Shown here: piece after piece, positions 22,357 to 30,682 of the stretch
How the letters are laid out: each line of letters starts with the position of its first letter
Numbering within the stretch: position 1 is the stretch's first letter
DNA from: Arcobacteraceae bacterium
GTDB taxonomy: Bacteria; Campylobacterota; Campylobacteria; Campylobacterales; Arcobacteraceae
NCBI GenBank assembly: GCA_023229945.1
Contig: JALNYH010000022.1
Location: 1-35,525, forward strand
Reading direction: 5' to 3'
Length of the DNA stretch: 35,525 bases
Made by a program: the position numbers and the translations under genes
Notes under the pieces: generated by a model
What the model was told of the DNA's origin: nothing
The model's input: the letters and a program-made list of their open reading frames with translations, nothing else
The model's database searches: none

Positions 22357-23684
22357 ATTAAAATCCTTCCTTTTGGGTATTGTATGTGTTTATTTTTTGC
22401 CTTACCTATTAGTAAGAAGCCAAAGGCAAATATTCCTAGTCTTCCTGCCAACATAAGTATTATTATGACACTTTTACCAAAAGTATCAAAGTTTGCTGAC
22501 ATACTTAAGATATCACCATTGCCAGTAGAAACCCCTACTGTTCCAAATGCTGAAACAGCTTCAAATAACATTTGCATAAAAGGTAGCTTTTGAGTCTCTG
22601 CTAATAAAACAGTACACAAAATTACCAAAAATGAAGCAGTCAATAATACTGCTAGAGATTTATTTATAATAGATTGTTCTATTGTTCGTTTGAAAATATT
22701 TGGTTGTTGGTTGCTCTCTTTTAATCTATAAATAACTGCCATTATCAATATAGCAAAAGTAGTGACTTTGATACCACCAGCAGTTCCACCTTGACCACCA
22801 CCTATCATCATAAAAATGGTTGAAAAAAACAATGAAGATTCTTGCAATGCTCCAATATCAACGCTGTTAAATCCACTTGTTCTAAAATTTACAGATAAAA
22901 ACAAACCATTCAATAACTTTTCATACAAGTTCATATCAGCAAAAATCTTTGTATTACTCCACTCTATAGTTAAAAACAATATAATTCCTATAATAAGTAA
23001 AAATAATGTGGTTATTAAGGTTATTCTAGTATGCAAAGAATATCTAGAAAAAGAAACACTTTTTTGAGAGTGTAACTCATTCAATACTAGATATCCTAAT
23101 CCACCAAGAACTATAAGAATCATAAGTGTACCTAAAATTACCAAGTGATTATCATATCCCATTAAACTATCTGTAAAAAGTGAAAAACCTGCATTATTAA
23201 AAGCTGAAATAGAATGAAAAACTCCAAGCCATATAGCATCTGTCGTAGGATATTTATCCATAAAAGCAATACTCAAAACAACAGCCCCTATAAACTCTAT
23301 AATTAAAACTATTAAAACTAATTTTTTCACAAAAGTATTTGTAGATTTAGTATCATTAAGTCCTAGTGAAGTTTTAAATACTATTTTATCATTTATATTC
23401 AAATCATTTTTCAGAAATAAAAAAAACAATGTTACTATAGTCATATAACCTAAACCACCAATTTGAATGAGCATCATTATAATAAACTGTCCAAAAAAAG
23501 TAAAATTTTCAGATGTACTAGTGACGATAAGCCCAGTTACACATGTCGCTGAAGTAGCAGTAAATATAGCATTTATTACACTCAAACCACCAATATTTGA
23601 AAAAGGCAACATAAGCAAAATTGTTCCTGTTGCTATAACAAACAAATACCCAAAAAATATAATTTTAATATGATTGTAATTCAT
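22353..23684 (-). CDS. ktrB: KtrB/TrkH-type K+ channel subunit
   Basis: Membrane K+ translocating subunit with four M1-P-M2 repeats. Selectivity-filter segments appear in order: SATCVTGLIV (near residue 45), NAGFSLF, NFRTSGFN and GTVGVSTG. A glycine-rich gate loop (GGGQGGTAGGIKV) precedes the last repeats. The 443-residue length fits KtrB. It starts three bases after the response-regulator stop, so expression is probably under the adjacent KdpDE-like system. Confidence 0.94.
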   Translation of the reverse strand: MNYNHIKIIFFGYLFVIATGTILLMLPFSNIGGLSVINAIFTATSATCVTGLIVTSTSENFTFFGQFIIMMLIQIGGLGYMTIVTLFFLFLKNDLNINDKIVFKTSLGLNDTKSTNTFVKKLVLIVLIIEFIGAVVLSIAFMDKYPTTDAIWLGVFHSISAFNNAGFSLFTDSLMGYDNHLVILGTLMILIVLGGLGYLVLNELHSQKSVSFSRYSLHTRITLITTLFLLIIGIILFLTIEWSNTKIFADMNLYEKLLNGLFLSVNFRTSGFNSVDIGALQESSLFFSTIFMMIGGGQGGTAGGIKVTTFAILIMAVIYRLKESNQQPNIFKRTIEQSIINKSLAVLLTASFLVILCTVLLAETQKLPFMQMLFEAVSAFGTVGVSTGNGDILSMSANFDTFGKSVIIILMLAGRLGIFAFGFLLIGKAKNKHIQYPKGRILI

Positions 23685-23687
23685 ATT

Positions 23688-24386
23688 TTATAACTCCTTA
23701 TTACCACAACAAAATCTATATCCAATTCCAGATTCTGTTTTAATATATGATGGCTTTGTGCGATTTTCTTCAATCTTTTTTCTTAATATATTGACATAAG
23801 ATCTAAGATATTGCATTTCATTTTGATATCCAATTCCCCAAACTTCTTTTAATATTTGTCTATGTGTCAATGTTTTATTTGCATTGATTATAAAATATTT
23901 TAACAATTCATATTCTATTGGGGTAAGTTTTAAATACTCTTTTTTAAAATATATCACATGATTTTCATTGTCAAGCTCCAAATCAGAACATATTATATTG
24001 TCTAATATATTTTCTTGAGTATTTTTTCTCCTAAAAACAGCTCTTATACGAGCCAATAGTTCACTTATCGAAAAAGGCTTTTTTATATAATCATCAGCAC
24101 CACTATCCAAAGCTGTAATAATATTATTCTCATCATATCTTGCCGAAACTATAATAATTGGCACTTTTGAAACTTCTCTTATAATAGGTATAAGTTCTTT
24201 CCCATCACCATCTGGCAATCCTAAATCCAGAATTATTAAACCAATATTATGTGTTTTGAAATTTATAATTGCATTTGTAATGTTATCTGTAGAGATATAA
24301 TTATAACCATATTGATCAAATGTAATCTCTAATAATTTTCTAACTGAGATATCATCTTCAACAATTAAAATAGTTTGAGATATCAT
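23688..24386 (-). CDS. kdpE: KdpE-like OmpR-family response regulator
   Basis: Receiver domain with the acidic pair VEDD, the phospho-acceptor Asp in LIILDLGLPDGDG (near residue 55), SARYDE and the KKPF Lys. The C-terminal OmpR-type winged helix (LTPIEYELLKYFI, THRQILKEVWG, YLRSYVNILRKKIEENRTKPSYIKTESGIGYRF) has the KdpE pattern. It overlaps the kinase gene by four bases. Neighbouring ktrB, not kdpFABC, is the likely target; that is inference from the operon. Confidence 0.9.
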   Translation of the reverse strand: MISQTILIVEDDISVRKLLEITFDQYGYNYISTDNITNAIINFKTHNIGLIILDLGLPDGDGKELIPIIREVSKVPIIIVSARYDENNIITALDSGADDYIKKPFSISELLARIRAVFRRKNTQENILDNIICSDLELDNENHVIYFKKEYLKLTPIEYELLKYFIINANKTLTHRQILKEVWGIGYQNEMQYLRSYVNILRKKIEENRTKPSYIKTESGIGYRFCCGNKEL

Positions 24387-25417
24387 ATCACACCAACACT
24401 TTTTGTAATAGGCAATAAAACTACAATCCTCATTGAGTCATGGAAATATGATGCTTCTATAGTACCTCCATGTAATTCAACTATACTTTTACATATAGAT
24501 AATCCTATACCACTTCCTTGTATATCATTTGAATCTTCAAGTCTATAAAATTTATCAAATATATTATTTAATTTTGGACGATTTTGTATAGTAACTTTAT
24601 TGATAGTTTTTATTCTTATTTTATCCTCATATCTATCTATGCTTAGCCTGATTTTTTCATTTTTTACAGAATATTTAAACGCATTATCCAATAAATTTAT
24701 CAATAATTGTATTAGCAATATATTATCACCCCAATATAATTCAACCTCATCAATCTCAACATCCAAAAACTCACTTAATTCTGTAACACTTAATTCATGT
24801 AATACAACACCTACAATATCATCAAAATCACACCAATCAAACTGAAGCTTAATATCACTACCTTTCAATCTTGCACTATCTAATAAATTTGTTATTAATC
24901 TATTCATTCTCAATGATGAACTATTTATATCTTTCAGTAAATTTAATTGTGTTTGAGTTGGTAAATCTTTGCTTTCTAATAATAAATTTACAGAACCTAG
25001 TATTGAAGCCAATGGTGTTTTTAAATCATGGGAAACAATATTTAATATAATCTCTTTTGTTTCATTTTCTAGTGTTTTTAGATGTAGTTTCCTTGCTAAA
25101 TATGTAACAATATACCCAACTACTGCAAAAATTAGAAAACTCACTATATATAAATCATCATGAACAGTAAAAGTATGAATAGTGGGTACATATAAAAAAT
25201 TGAACATTATTACGCATAGTAATGTTATAAAAAAAGTAGATTTAAAAAAGCCATACATTGCAACAATTAAAACAGGTATTAAGTGTAACAATGCAATATT
25301 TATTACGCCTAGTTCATCTTTAAATATATGAGATATCAAAGTAACTATTGACAATACAAATAAAGCATTAATAAAATAGTGCACTTTATCATAAAGTTTT
25401 ATAAATTTTTTATTCAT
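24383..25417 (-). CDS. KdpD-like sensor histidine kinase without N-terminal KdpD/Usp domains
   Basis: Membrane histidine kinase, 344 residues. Four hydrophobic segments (about residues 14-110) form a DUF4118-type KdpD membrane domain. Then come the H box IVSHDLKTPLASILGSV, the N box LLINLLDNAFKYS, and the G2 box GSGIGLSICKSIVELHGG. Compared with full KdpD (about 900 residues), the large cytoplasmic KdpD and Usp N-terminal half is absent, as in truncated KdpD kinases found elsewhere. It heads the operon kdpD-kdpE-ktrB-ktrA-corA. Sensing of K+ or turgor is likely but not shown by the sequence. Confidence 0.88.
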   Translation of the reverse strand: MNKKFIKLYDKVHYFINALFVLSIVTLISHIFKDELGVINIALLHLIPVLIVAMYGFFKSTFFITLLCVIMFNFLYVPTIHTFTVHDDLYIVSFLIFAVVGYIVTYLARKLHLKTLENETKEIILNIVSHDLKTPLASILGSVNLLLESKDLPTQTQLNLLKDINSSSLRMNRLITNLLDSARLKGSDIKLQFDWCDFDDIVGVVLHELSVTELSEFLDVEIDEVELYWGDNILLIQLLINLLDNAFKYSVKNEKIRLSIDRYEDKIRIKTINKVTIQNRPKLNNIFDKFYRLEDSNDIQGSGIGLSICKSIVELHGGTIEASYFHDSMRIVVLLPITKSVGVI

Positions 25418-25487
25418 AAAAATATGCCTTTTTAGAAGTTATGAAAGTGTACAATAAAAAATATCAAAAAAATATCAAAATTTATAT

Positions 25488-25645
25488 GGAATAGTTATTA
25501 CATTCTCTTTTAAATATAAAAAACAAAGATTAGCAAAATGCAAAAACCACTTCAGATAAATCCTACTAAACTATCTCAACCTATAGGAGCAACTCTTGCT
25601 TTTTTAAAAGCCAAGCTTCCAATTATTTTAAGTCTATCCTTTTAA
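25488..25645 (+). pseudogene. nifN: duplicated fragment of nifN promoter and 5' end
   Basis: Positions 25530-25584 are identical over 55 bp to 27533-27587, which spans the nifN start (offset 2003 bp). The ATG at 25538 opens a frame MQKPLQINPTKLSQPIGATL that diverges after about 25 residues and stops at 25645. At the same distance (50 bp) before the ATG there is GGAATAGTTATTAC, matching the nifN sigma54 site but with the -12 GC changed to AC, so the promoter is probably dead. The recent identity is sharper than the upstream match, so recombination or conversion is possible. It leaves the chemoreceptor gene bracketed by direct repeats. Confidence 0.85.
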
Positions 25646-25677
25646 TTAATAGAGTATAAGAAACTTAAGATATTTAT

Positions 25678-25683
25678 TATAAT
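25678..25683 (+). promoter_or_regulatory. -10 box of the chemoreceptor gene
   Basis: TATAAT lies 56 bp upstream of the chemoreceptor start in an AT-rich leader. No clear -35 box or sigma28-type box is visible. Confidence 0.45.
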
Positions 25684-25738
25684 CACTGTTGTACAATTTC
25701 TAAATATAGCTTAAAAATTACAAATTGGGGGTATTGTT

Positions 25739-27343
25739 ATGTTTAATTTTGGGAAAACAGAAGAAGAAAAAGGGCGTTTAAGCGCAATGGAAGACAACTT
25801 TGCAATTATATCATTTGAACCAAATGGTACAATATTACATGCAAATGATAATTTCTTAAATGCTTTAGGCTATAGACTCAATGAAGTAGTTGGGAATCAT
25901 CACAGAATATTTTGTGATAAGACTTATACGAACACAAATGCATATACTGAGTTTTGGAATAATTTAGCTAATGGAATATCTCAAATAGATGAGTTTGAAA
26001 GATTTAGAAAAGATGGTAGTTCTATTTGGATTCAAGCTTCATATACTCCTGTAAAGAATACTAATGGAAAAGTAACTCGAGTTGTTAAATTTGCTCAAGA
26101 TATTACTGATACCAAAAAAGTTATTAATGCTGTTAAAAATTCTGTTAACTTAGCAAAAACAGGTATCATGAAACAAACAATAACTGAATCAACTAAAAAT
26201 GAAGGAATCGAAGATCTTAAAAATGGAGTAAATGAGTTATATCAAATTGTAGCTTCCAAAGTTGATGGTGATTTAAATAAAATATCAGATGCTTTATCTT
26301 CTTTTCAAAAATTAAATTTTACACATAGAATAACAGGAAATTTAGGAGAAGTATCTACAGGGTTAAATAGCCTAGCCGATATTATAAATAATATGTTAGT
26401 AGAAAACAAATCAAACGGTATGACACTGGATGAAGGTAGCAATATACTTCTTAAAAATGTAGATAAACTAAATCAAAGCTCAAACGAAGCTGCAGCAAAT
26501 CTTGAAGAAACAGCTGCAGCACTTGAGGAAATGACAAGTAATATTAGAAACAATACAGAAAACATAGCTAAGATGTCAGGCTTGGCTAGTGGTGTAACAT
26601 CTAGTGCAAAAAATGGTGAAATACTTGCAAATCAGACTACAGTTGCAATGGAAGAGATAAACTCTCAAGTAACTGCGATAAATGATGCAATAGCAGTAAT
26701 TGACCAAATAGCATTCCAAACAAATATACTTTCTCTTAATGCTGCCGTGGAAGCAGCAACTGCTGGAGAAGCTGGAAAAGGGTTTGCAGTAGTTGCAGGA
26801 GAAGTGAGAAACCTAGCAGCTAGAAGTGCAGAGGCCGCAAAAGAGATAAAAGATATAGTTCAACGAGCAACTTCTAAAGCAAATGAAGGTAAATCTATAG
26901 CAAATGATATGATAAAAGGGTATGGTGAGCTAAATAAAAACATATCTCATACTATAACTTTGATATCAGATATAGAAAGTGCTTCAAAAGAACAATTACT
27001 TGGAATCGAACAAATCAATGATGCAGTAACCCAACTAGACCAACAAACACAACAAAATGCTATGGTTGCATCTCAAACTCATGATATTGCTGTATTAACA
27101 GATGAAATTGCTAAACTAATAGTATCATCAGCAAATGAAAAAGAATTTATAGGTAAAAATGATGTCAAGGGGAAACCTATGAATCAAGGACAATCTCACA
27201 TCAAAGTTCCGCAAATACAATCAAAACCTATTACTAAAAAACCTCATATGCAAGTTTCGAAAGCAAGTAATACTAATAACTCACAAATACAAACGATAAA
27301 ACCTAACACAAAATCATCTAAAGATGAATGGGAGTCGTTTTAA
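25739..27343 (+). CDS. soluble PAS-domain methyl-accepting chemoreceptor
   Basis: Cytoplasmic chemoreceptor of 534 residues, no membrane segment. An N-terminal PAS domain (ILHANDNFLNALGYRLNEVVGNHHRIFCD to VVKFAQDITDTKK, about residues 15-130) is followed by a linker and the long coiled-coil signalling domain with the highly conserved tip IDQIAFQTNILSLNAAVEAATAGEAGKGFAVVAGEVRNLA. The C-terminus is DEWESF, an xWxxF pentapeptide that tethers CheR and often CheB. PAS in this setting suggests redox, oxygen or flavin sensing. ATG at 25739 follows GGGGG. Its signalling tip begins like the receptor at 34189, so both probably feed the same array. Confidence 0.93.
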   Translation: MFNFGKTEEEKGRLSAMEDNFAIISFEPNGTILHANDNFLNALGYRLNEVVGNHHRIFCDKTYTNTNAYTEFWNNLANGISQIDEFERFRKDGSSIWIQASYTPVKNTNGKVTRVVKFAQDITDTKKVINAVKNSVNLAKTGIMKQTITESTKNEGIEDLKNGVNELYQIVASKVDGDLNKISDALSSFQKLNFTHRITGNLGEVSTGLNSLADIINNMLVENKSNGMTLDEGSNILLKNVDKLNQSSNEAAANLEETAAALEEMTSNIRNNTENIAKMSGLASGVTSSAKNGEILANQTTVAMEEINSQVTAINDAIAVIDQIAFQTNILSLNAAVEAATAGEAGKGFAVVAGEVRNLAARSAEAAKEIKDIVQRATSKANEGKSIANDMIKGYGELNKNISHTITLISDIESASKEQLLGIEQINDAVTQLDQQTQQNAMVASQTHDIAVLTDEIAKLIVSSANEKEFIGKNDVKGKPMNQGQSHIKVPQIQSKPITKKPHMQVSKASNTNNSQIQTIKPNTKSSKDEWESF

Positions 27344-27365
27344 TACAAGGGAAAACCCTTGTATT
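27342..27365 (+). terminator. hairpin after chemoreceptor gene
   Basis: A perfect 10-bp stem AATACAAGGG / CCCTTGTATT with AAAA loop begins inside the stop codon. No long T tract follows, so termination may be partial. Confidence 0.6.
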
Positions 27366-27490
27366 ATATAAGTAAGTAATATAAAAACAGAAGTTTTATC
27401 AGTATTTATTAGAACCTACACACTACTAGACAATTTTTGAATTTATTGTTTGGTTTAACCTAAAAACAACTTACAACTCACAATTCGTGT

Positions 27491-27504
27491 GGAATACTAA
27501 TTGC
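27491..27504 (+). promoter_or_regulatory. nifN: sigma54 (-24/-12) promoter of nifN operon
   Basis: GGAATACTAATTGC has GG and GC ten bases apart and TTGCA at -12. It matches the promoter at 18414-18427 in GGAATAC-N3-TTGCA. Transcription would start about 25 bases before the nifN ATG. RpoN itself is encoded at the end of this operon, which would make a self-driven unit. No NifA-type TGT-N10-ACA site was seen. Confidence 0.8.
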
Positions 27505-27540
27505 AATTAACCTTTGTATATAAAAACAGAGGTTAGCAAA

Positions 27541-28815
27541 ATGCAAAAACCACTTCAGATAAATCCTACTAAACTATCTCAACCTATGGGGGCAACTCTT
27601 GCGTTTTTGGGTGTCAAAGGTTGTATGCCTTTGATGCATGGGGCTTTGGGGTGTGCTAGTTTTACGAAGGTATTTTTTACTAGACATTTCAACGATCCTA
27701 TAGCTATGCAAACCACAGCGGTAAATGACATCACAGCAGTCATAGATGGCGGACACTGGGGAGTATTAGAAAGCCTCAAAAACATAACCGCAAAAGTAAC
27801 TCCTTCACTTATAGGACTTCATACTACAGGGCTAACAGAAACAAAAGGTGATGATATAAGAGCTGTTAGTGAGTTAGTACGAGAAGAACAACCTATCGTT
27901 TGGGTAAATACACCTGATTTTGAGGGTGGATTTGAAAGTGGGTTTTCAAAAGCAGTATCTGCTATGATAAAACAGCTTATTATCCCAAAAACAACCATAA
28001 ACAATCAAAAAGCACTTATTATCCCAAATGCAAATCTAAAACCTCTTGAAGTAGAAAAAATAAAAGAAGAATTAGAGCTTTTTGGATTTTTGGCTTTTGC
28101 ATTACCTGATATTAGCCTCTCTTTGGATGGTCATTTAGACGAAAAACCATCAGCTCTTACAAGTGGTGGGATAGAGCTTGGGGATATTTATAAGTTAGGG
28201 GATTGTAGCTTGGTTATTAGTATTGGTTCTAGTGTCAAAGATTGTGGTGAGAGTTTTGTATCCAATATAAATCCAAATACAAAACATTTACATTTTGACT
28301 CATTGTCTGGGCTTATAAATGCTGATGCGTTTTATAAAGGGGTATTGGAGTTTCAAAATCTATCAACTCCTCATCCAAAGATAATCAAATGGAGAAAAAG
28401 GCTTCAAGATGCACTTCTTGATACACATTTTGCACTTGGGAGTACAAAGTTTGCTGTAGTTGGTCAAAATGATGAAGTATATAGTATATGCGAACTCTTA
28501 AGCGAGGCTGGAGGTCAAGTATCTGTTGCGATAGTATCTGAAAAATCACCTATAAATACTGAGATAAAAGCTACAAATGTGATAGTTGGGGACTTTTATG
28601 ATTTGGAAAGCTATAAAAATGAGTATGAAATTTTGGTTACTAATTTCCACGGAATACAAATTGCAAGAAACTCTAATAAAGGATTGGTTTTAAGAGGTTA
28701 TCCAAACTACGAAGAAGTTGGCAATGCTCTTAAAAGCGATTTGTTGTATGAGGGTAGTTGCTATTTTTTATTTGAAGTAGCAAATATCATAAACCACTTT
28801 AAGGAACACAAATGA
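27541..28815 (+). CDS. nifN: nitrogenase FeMo-cofactor scaffold subunit NifN
   Basis: With NifE it forms the scaffold on which the FeMo-cofactor precursor is matured. The 424-residue product begins MQKPLQINPTKLSQPMGATL and continues with the NifN hallmark CMPLMHGALGCASFTKVFF, FNDPIAMQTTAVND, and SLIGLHTTGLTETKGDD. It lacks the complete cysteine set of NifK, as expected. ATG at 27541 is chosen because AGAGG is eight bases upstream; a TTG at 27514 would overlap the promoter region. It overlaps nifX by four bases. NifE is not in the window. Confidence 0.95.
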   Translation: MQKPLQINPTKLSQPMGATLAFLGVKGCMPLMHGALGCASFTKVFFTRHFNDPIAMQTTAVNDITAVIDGGHWGVLESLKNITAKVTPSLIGLHTTGLTETKGDDIRAVSELVREEQPIVWVNTPDFEGGFESGFSKAVSAMIKQLIIPKTTINNQKALIIPNANLKPLEVEKIKEELELFGFLAFALPDISLSLDGHLDEKPSALTSGGIELGDIYKLGDCSLVISIGSSVKDCGESFVSNINPNTKHLHFDSLSGLINADAFYKGVLEFQNLSTPHPKIIKWRKRLQDALLDTHFALGSTKFAVVGQNDEVYSICELLSEAGGQVSVAIVSEKSPINTEIKATNVIVGDFYDLESYKNEYEILVTNFHGIQIARNSNKGLVLRGYPNYEEVGNALKSDLLYEGSCYFLFEVANIINHFKEHK

Positions 28816-29225
28816 ATACAAATATAAAAGTATCTGGTACAAAAAATATAACTGGTCTCAAAATTGCATTTGCAACAAATGATATGGAAAATATAGATGC
28901 ACATTTTGGCTCATGTAATAAGTTTTCAGTATATGATGTTTCAAAAGATGGTCATGAACTAAGTGGAATCATAAACACAAAAGAAGAAAAAGGGAAAGAG
29001 GGAGATAAAACAGCAAATATTATCAATGCACTAAAAGGTATTGATATAGTTTATTTCCTTGATATTGGTCCTATTGCTGCTGCAAAAGTGATAAATAACA
29101 AGATTTTTCCTATCAAATATAAAGAGATAGTATCTATTGAGCAAGAAGTAAATAAGCTAACAAATATGTTGGCATCAAACCCACCACCTTTTATCAAAAA
29201 AATAGTGGAAAGCAAAGGTTTATAA
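28812..29225 (+). CDS. nifX: NifX FeMo-cofactor carrier
   Basis: Carries NifB-cofactor or FeMo-co precursor between NifB, NifEN and apo-nitrogenase. The 137-residue product has the NifX/NifY core (LKIAFATNDMENIDAHFGSCNKFSVYDV at residues ~16-45, then IDIVYFLDIGPIAAAKVI and PIKYKEIVSIEQEVNKLTNML). It starts within the last codon of nifN and its stop touches the next start, so it is clearly in the nif transcript. Confidence 0.94.
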   Translation: MNTNIKVSGTKNITGLKIAFATNDMENIDAHFGSCNKFSVYDVSKDGHELSGIINTKEEKGKEGDKTANIINALKGIDIVYFLDIGPIAAAKVINNKIFPIKYKEIVSIEQEVNKLTNMLASNPPPFIKKIVESKGL

Positions 29226-29656
29226 TGGAAAATTTAAAAGAATTATTCAAAAAAGCATTAGTTGGACAAATTAGAGCTTTGGATCAGTTTGGGTCTTGGG
29301 ATATGAAAAGTGATGATGAACTTTTTACGATGAAATATATCAAAACAAAAGAAGATTTGAAAAGCATACCAATCATAGCTGATATAGATGATGTGCAAAC
29401 AAAAGATATAAGACTTATTTTCCAAGCTTTAGCTCTGGCTTTTGAAACAGCAACTGGCGTGATGTGCAATGTAGTGATGGAGATGAGTCATGAAGGCTTT
29501 GGTAGAGTGGTAGTAATAGCTGACAAAATCGTAGTAGTTGACAAATTTTTCAAAGATGCTCATAGATTTGGGTATAGAACTATAGAAGATTTAGAGATAG
29601 CTGGTGAGAAGTTTTTGGCTGATGGAATAAAAATTTATAATTCATTTAAAGGATAA
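29225..29656 (+). CDS. NifX-associated nitrogen fixation protein (DUF269)
   Basis: The 143-residue product matches the DUF269 family, normally directly after nifX: QIRALDQFGSWDMKSDDEL near residue 15, then DIDDVQTKDIRLIFQALALA FETATG split over residues 57-79, and a C-terminal GEKFLADGIKIYNSF. Its role is thought to be in FeMo-cofactor delivery but is not settled. Start and stop overlap the nifX end by one base and leave three bases to nifF. Confidence 0.92.
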   Translation: MENLKELFKKALVGQIRALDQFGSWDMKSDDELFTMKYIKTKEDLKSIPIIADIDDVQTKDIRLIFQALALAFETATGVMCNVVMEMSHEGFGRVVVIADKIVVVDKFFKDAHRFGYRTIEDLEIAGEKFLADGIKIYNSFKG

Positions 29657-29659
29657 AAT

Positions 29660-30175
29660 ATGGCAAATATAGGGATATTTTACGGGACTTGTGGTGGAAC
29701 TACAAAAATAGTAGCAGATGCTTTGCAAGAGGCTTTTGATATAGATGATAGTGATGCTATAAATATAGAAGAAGATTTTGATGAACTAGAGCAATTTGAA
29801 CAATATGATGTACTTTTTCTTGGAAGTTCTACTTGGGGTCAAGGTGATGTTCAGTACGGATGGGTTGATATACTTCTAGAACTAGATGAGAGTGATATGG
29901 ATCTAAGCGGTAAGAAAGTAGCATTTTTTGGTGCTGGAGATGCCAAGAAGCATGGAGAGCATTTTTGTAGTGCGTTGGGGAAACTTTATAAGTCATTTAC
30001 TGCAAAAGGTGCTAAAGCTATAGGTTTTGTAGATGCTAGTGAGTATGATTTTGAAGGTTCATTGGCTCTAATCGGAGATAAATTTTGCGGTCTTGCAATA
30101 GATGAACATAACGAAAATGACAAAACTGGTGATAGGATTGAGAGTTGGATTGAGGGTCTTGGGAAAGAGATTTAG
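29660..30175 (+). CDS. nifF: flavodoxin, nitrogenase electron donor
   Basis: Flavodoxin carrying low-potential electrons, here presumably to the nitrogenase Fe protein. It has the FMN phosphate loop FYGTCGGTTKIVADAL at the N-terminus, the STWGQGDVQYGW loop and the FFGAGDAKKHGEHFCSALG segment of long-chain flavodoxins. The 171-residue length and position in the nif operon make NifF the best name. It is followed by the heptad hairpin before the PII-like gene. Confidence 0.93.
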   Translation: MANIGIFYGTCGGTTKIVADALQEAFDIDDSDAINIEEDFDELEQFEQYDVLFLGSSTWGQGDVQYGWVDILLELDESDMDLSGKKVAFFGAGDAKKHGEHFCSALGKLYKSFTAKGAKAIGFVDASEYDFEGSLALIGDKFCGLAIDEHNENDKTGDRIESWIEGLGKEI

Positions 30176-30254
30176 ATGGTAGATTGTAGAGGGTAGATGG
30201 TAGATGGTAGAGATTTTCTTCTCTACAAACTACAACCTAACAACTACAACCTAA
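30172..30254. repeat. heptad-based long inverted repeat inside the nif operon
   Basis: Starts in the nifF stop codon and spans to CTAA at 30251. The left arm repeats GTAGATK-type heptads at least six times. The apical part GTAGAGA / TCTCTAC is perfect with a TTTTCT loop, and the rest is imperfect. It could attenuate or stabilise segments of the nif transcript between nifF and the PII-like gene. Confidence 0.75.
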
Positions 30255-30270
30255 TTAAAAGGAGTCGAAA

Positions 30271-30672
30271 ATGTTTTTAGTAGTATCAGTATTTAACAAA
30301 GAAAACTTGGAAAATGTGGTTGAAGATTTGAGAAAACACAACATTGAAGGTATCACTATCGTAGATGTCTATGGTATGGGGAATATTGGATTTAGTGAAC
30401 ATGGACAAAAAGCAGATTTTTATCCAAAAGTAAAAGTAGAAATAGTAGTCTCAAATGCAAAAACAAGAGAACTAGCGATGGAATGTATCAGATCAAATTG
30501 TCAAGATATGGGTCATGGAGCTGGCAAAATATGGTGGCTAAATGTTGGTGGAGTTGAGAGAATAAGAACTGGTGAAAAAGACGAAGATGCTCTTACAACA
30601 CAAATAGACAAAAAAATCAAAAATGTGATGGATGGAAGCTGTTTCCATGTAACTGACACACCTTGTTCATAA
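30271..30672 (+). CDS. PII-family regulator with degenerate T-loop and cysteine tail
   Basis: A 133-residue divergent PII protein. The fold is readable: LENVVEDLRKHNIEGITIVDV at the N-terminus, PKVKVEIVV, then GAGKIWWLNVGGVERIRTGEKDEDAL with the Gly-Lys and RIRTGE elements that bind nucleotide in GlnB/GlnK. The T-loop is about five residues shorter than usual (YGMGNIGFSEHGQKADF) and lacks the modified Tyr and the conserved Gln of RQKG. An extra C-terminal tail of about 25 residues ends CFHVTDTPCS. It may be a nif-specific sensor of ATP/ADP unable to bind classical targets, distinct from NifI1/NifI2. Function is inferred from position. Confidence 0.8.
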   Translation: MFLVVSVFNKENLENVVEDLRKHNIEGITIVDVYGMGNIGFSEHGQKADFYPKVKVEIVVSNAKTRELAMECIRSNCQDMGHGAGKIWWLNVGGVERIRTGEKDEDALTTQIDKKIKNVMDGSCFHVTDTPCS

Positions 30673-30682
30673 AGGATATAAA

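Noticed and set aside
27366..27490. NifA-type upstream activator site (TGT-N10-ACA) before nifN
   Set aside because: No match with the right spacing was found by eye; TTGTTTGG...AAAACAA is only a loose inverted repeat.
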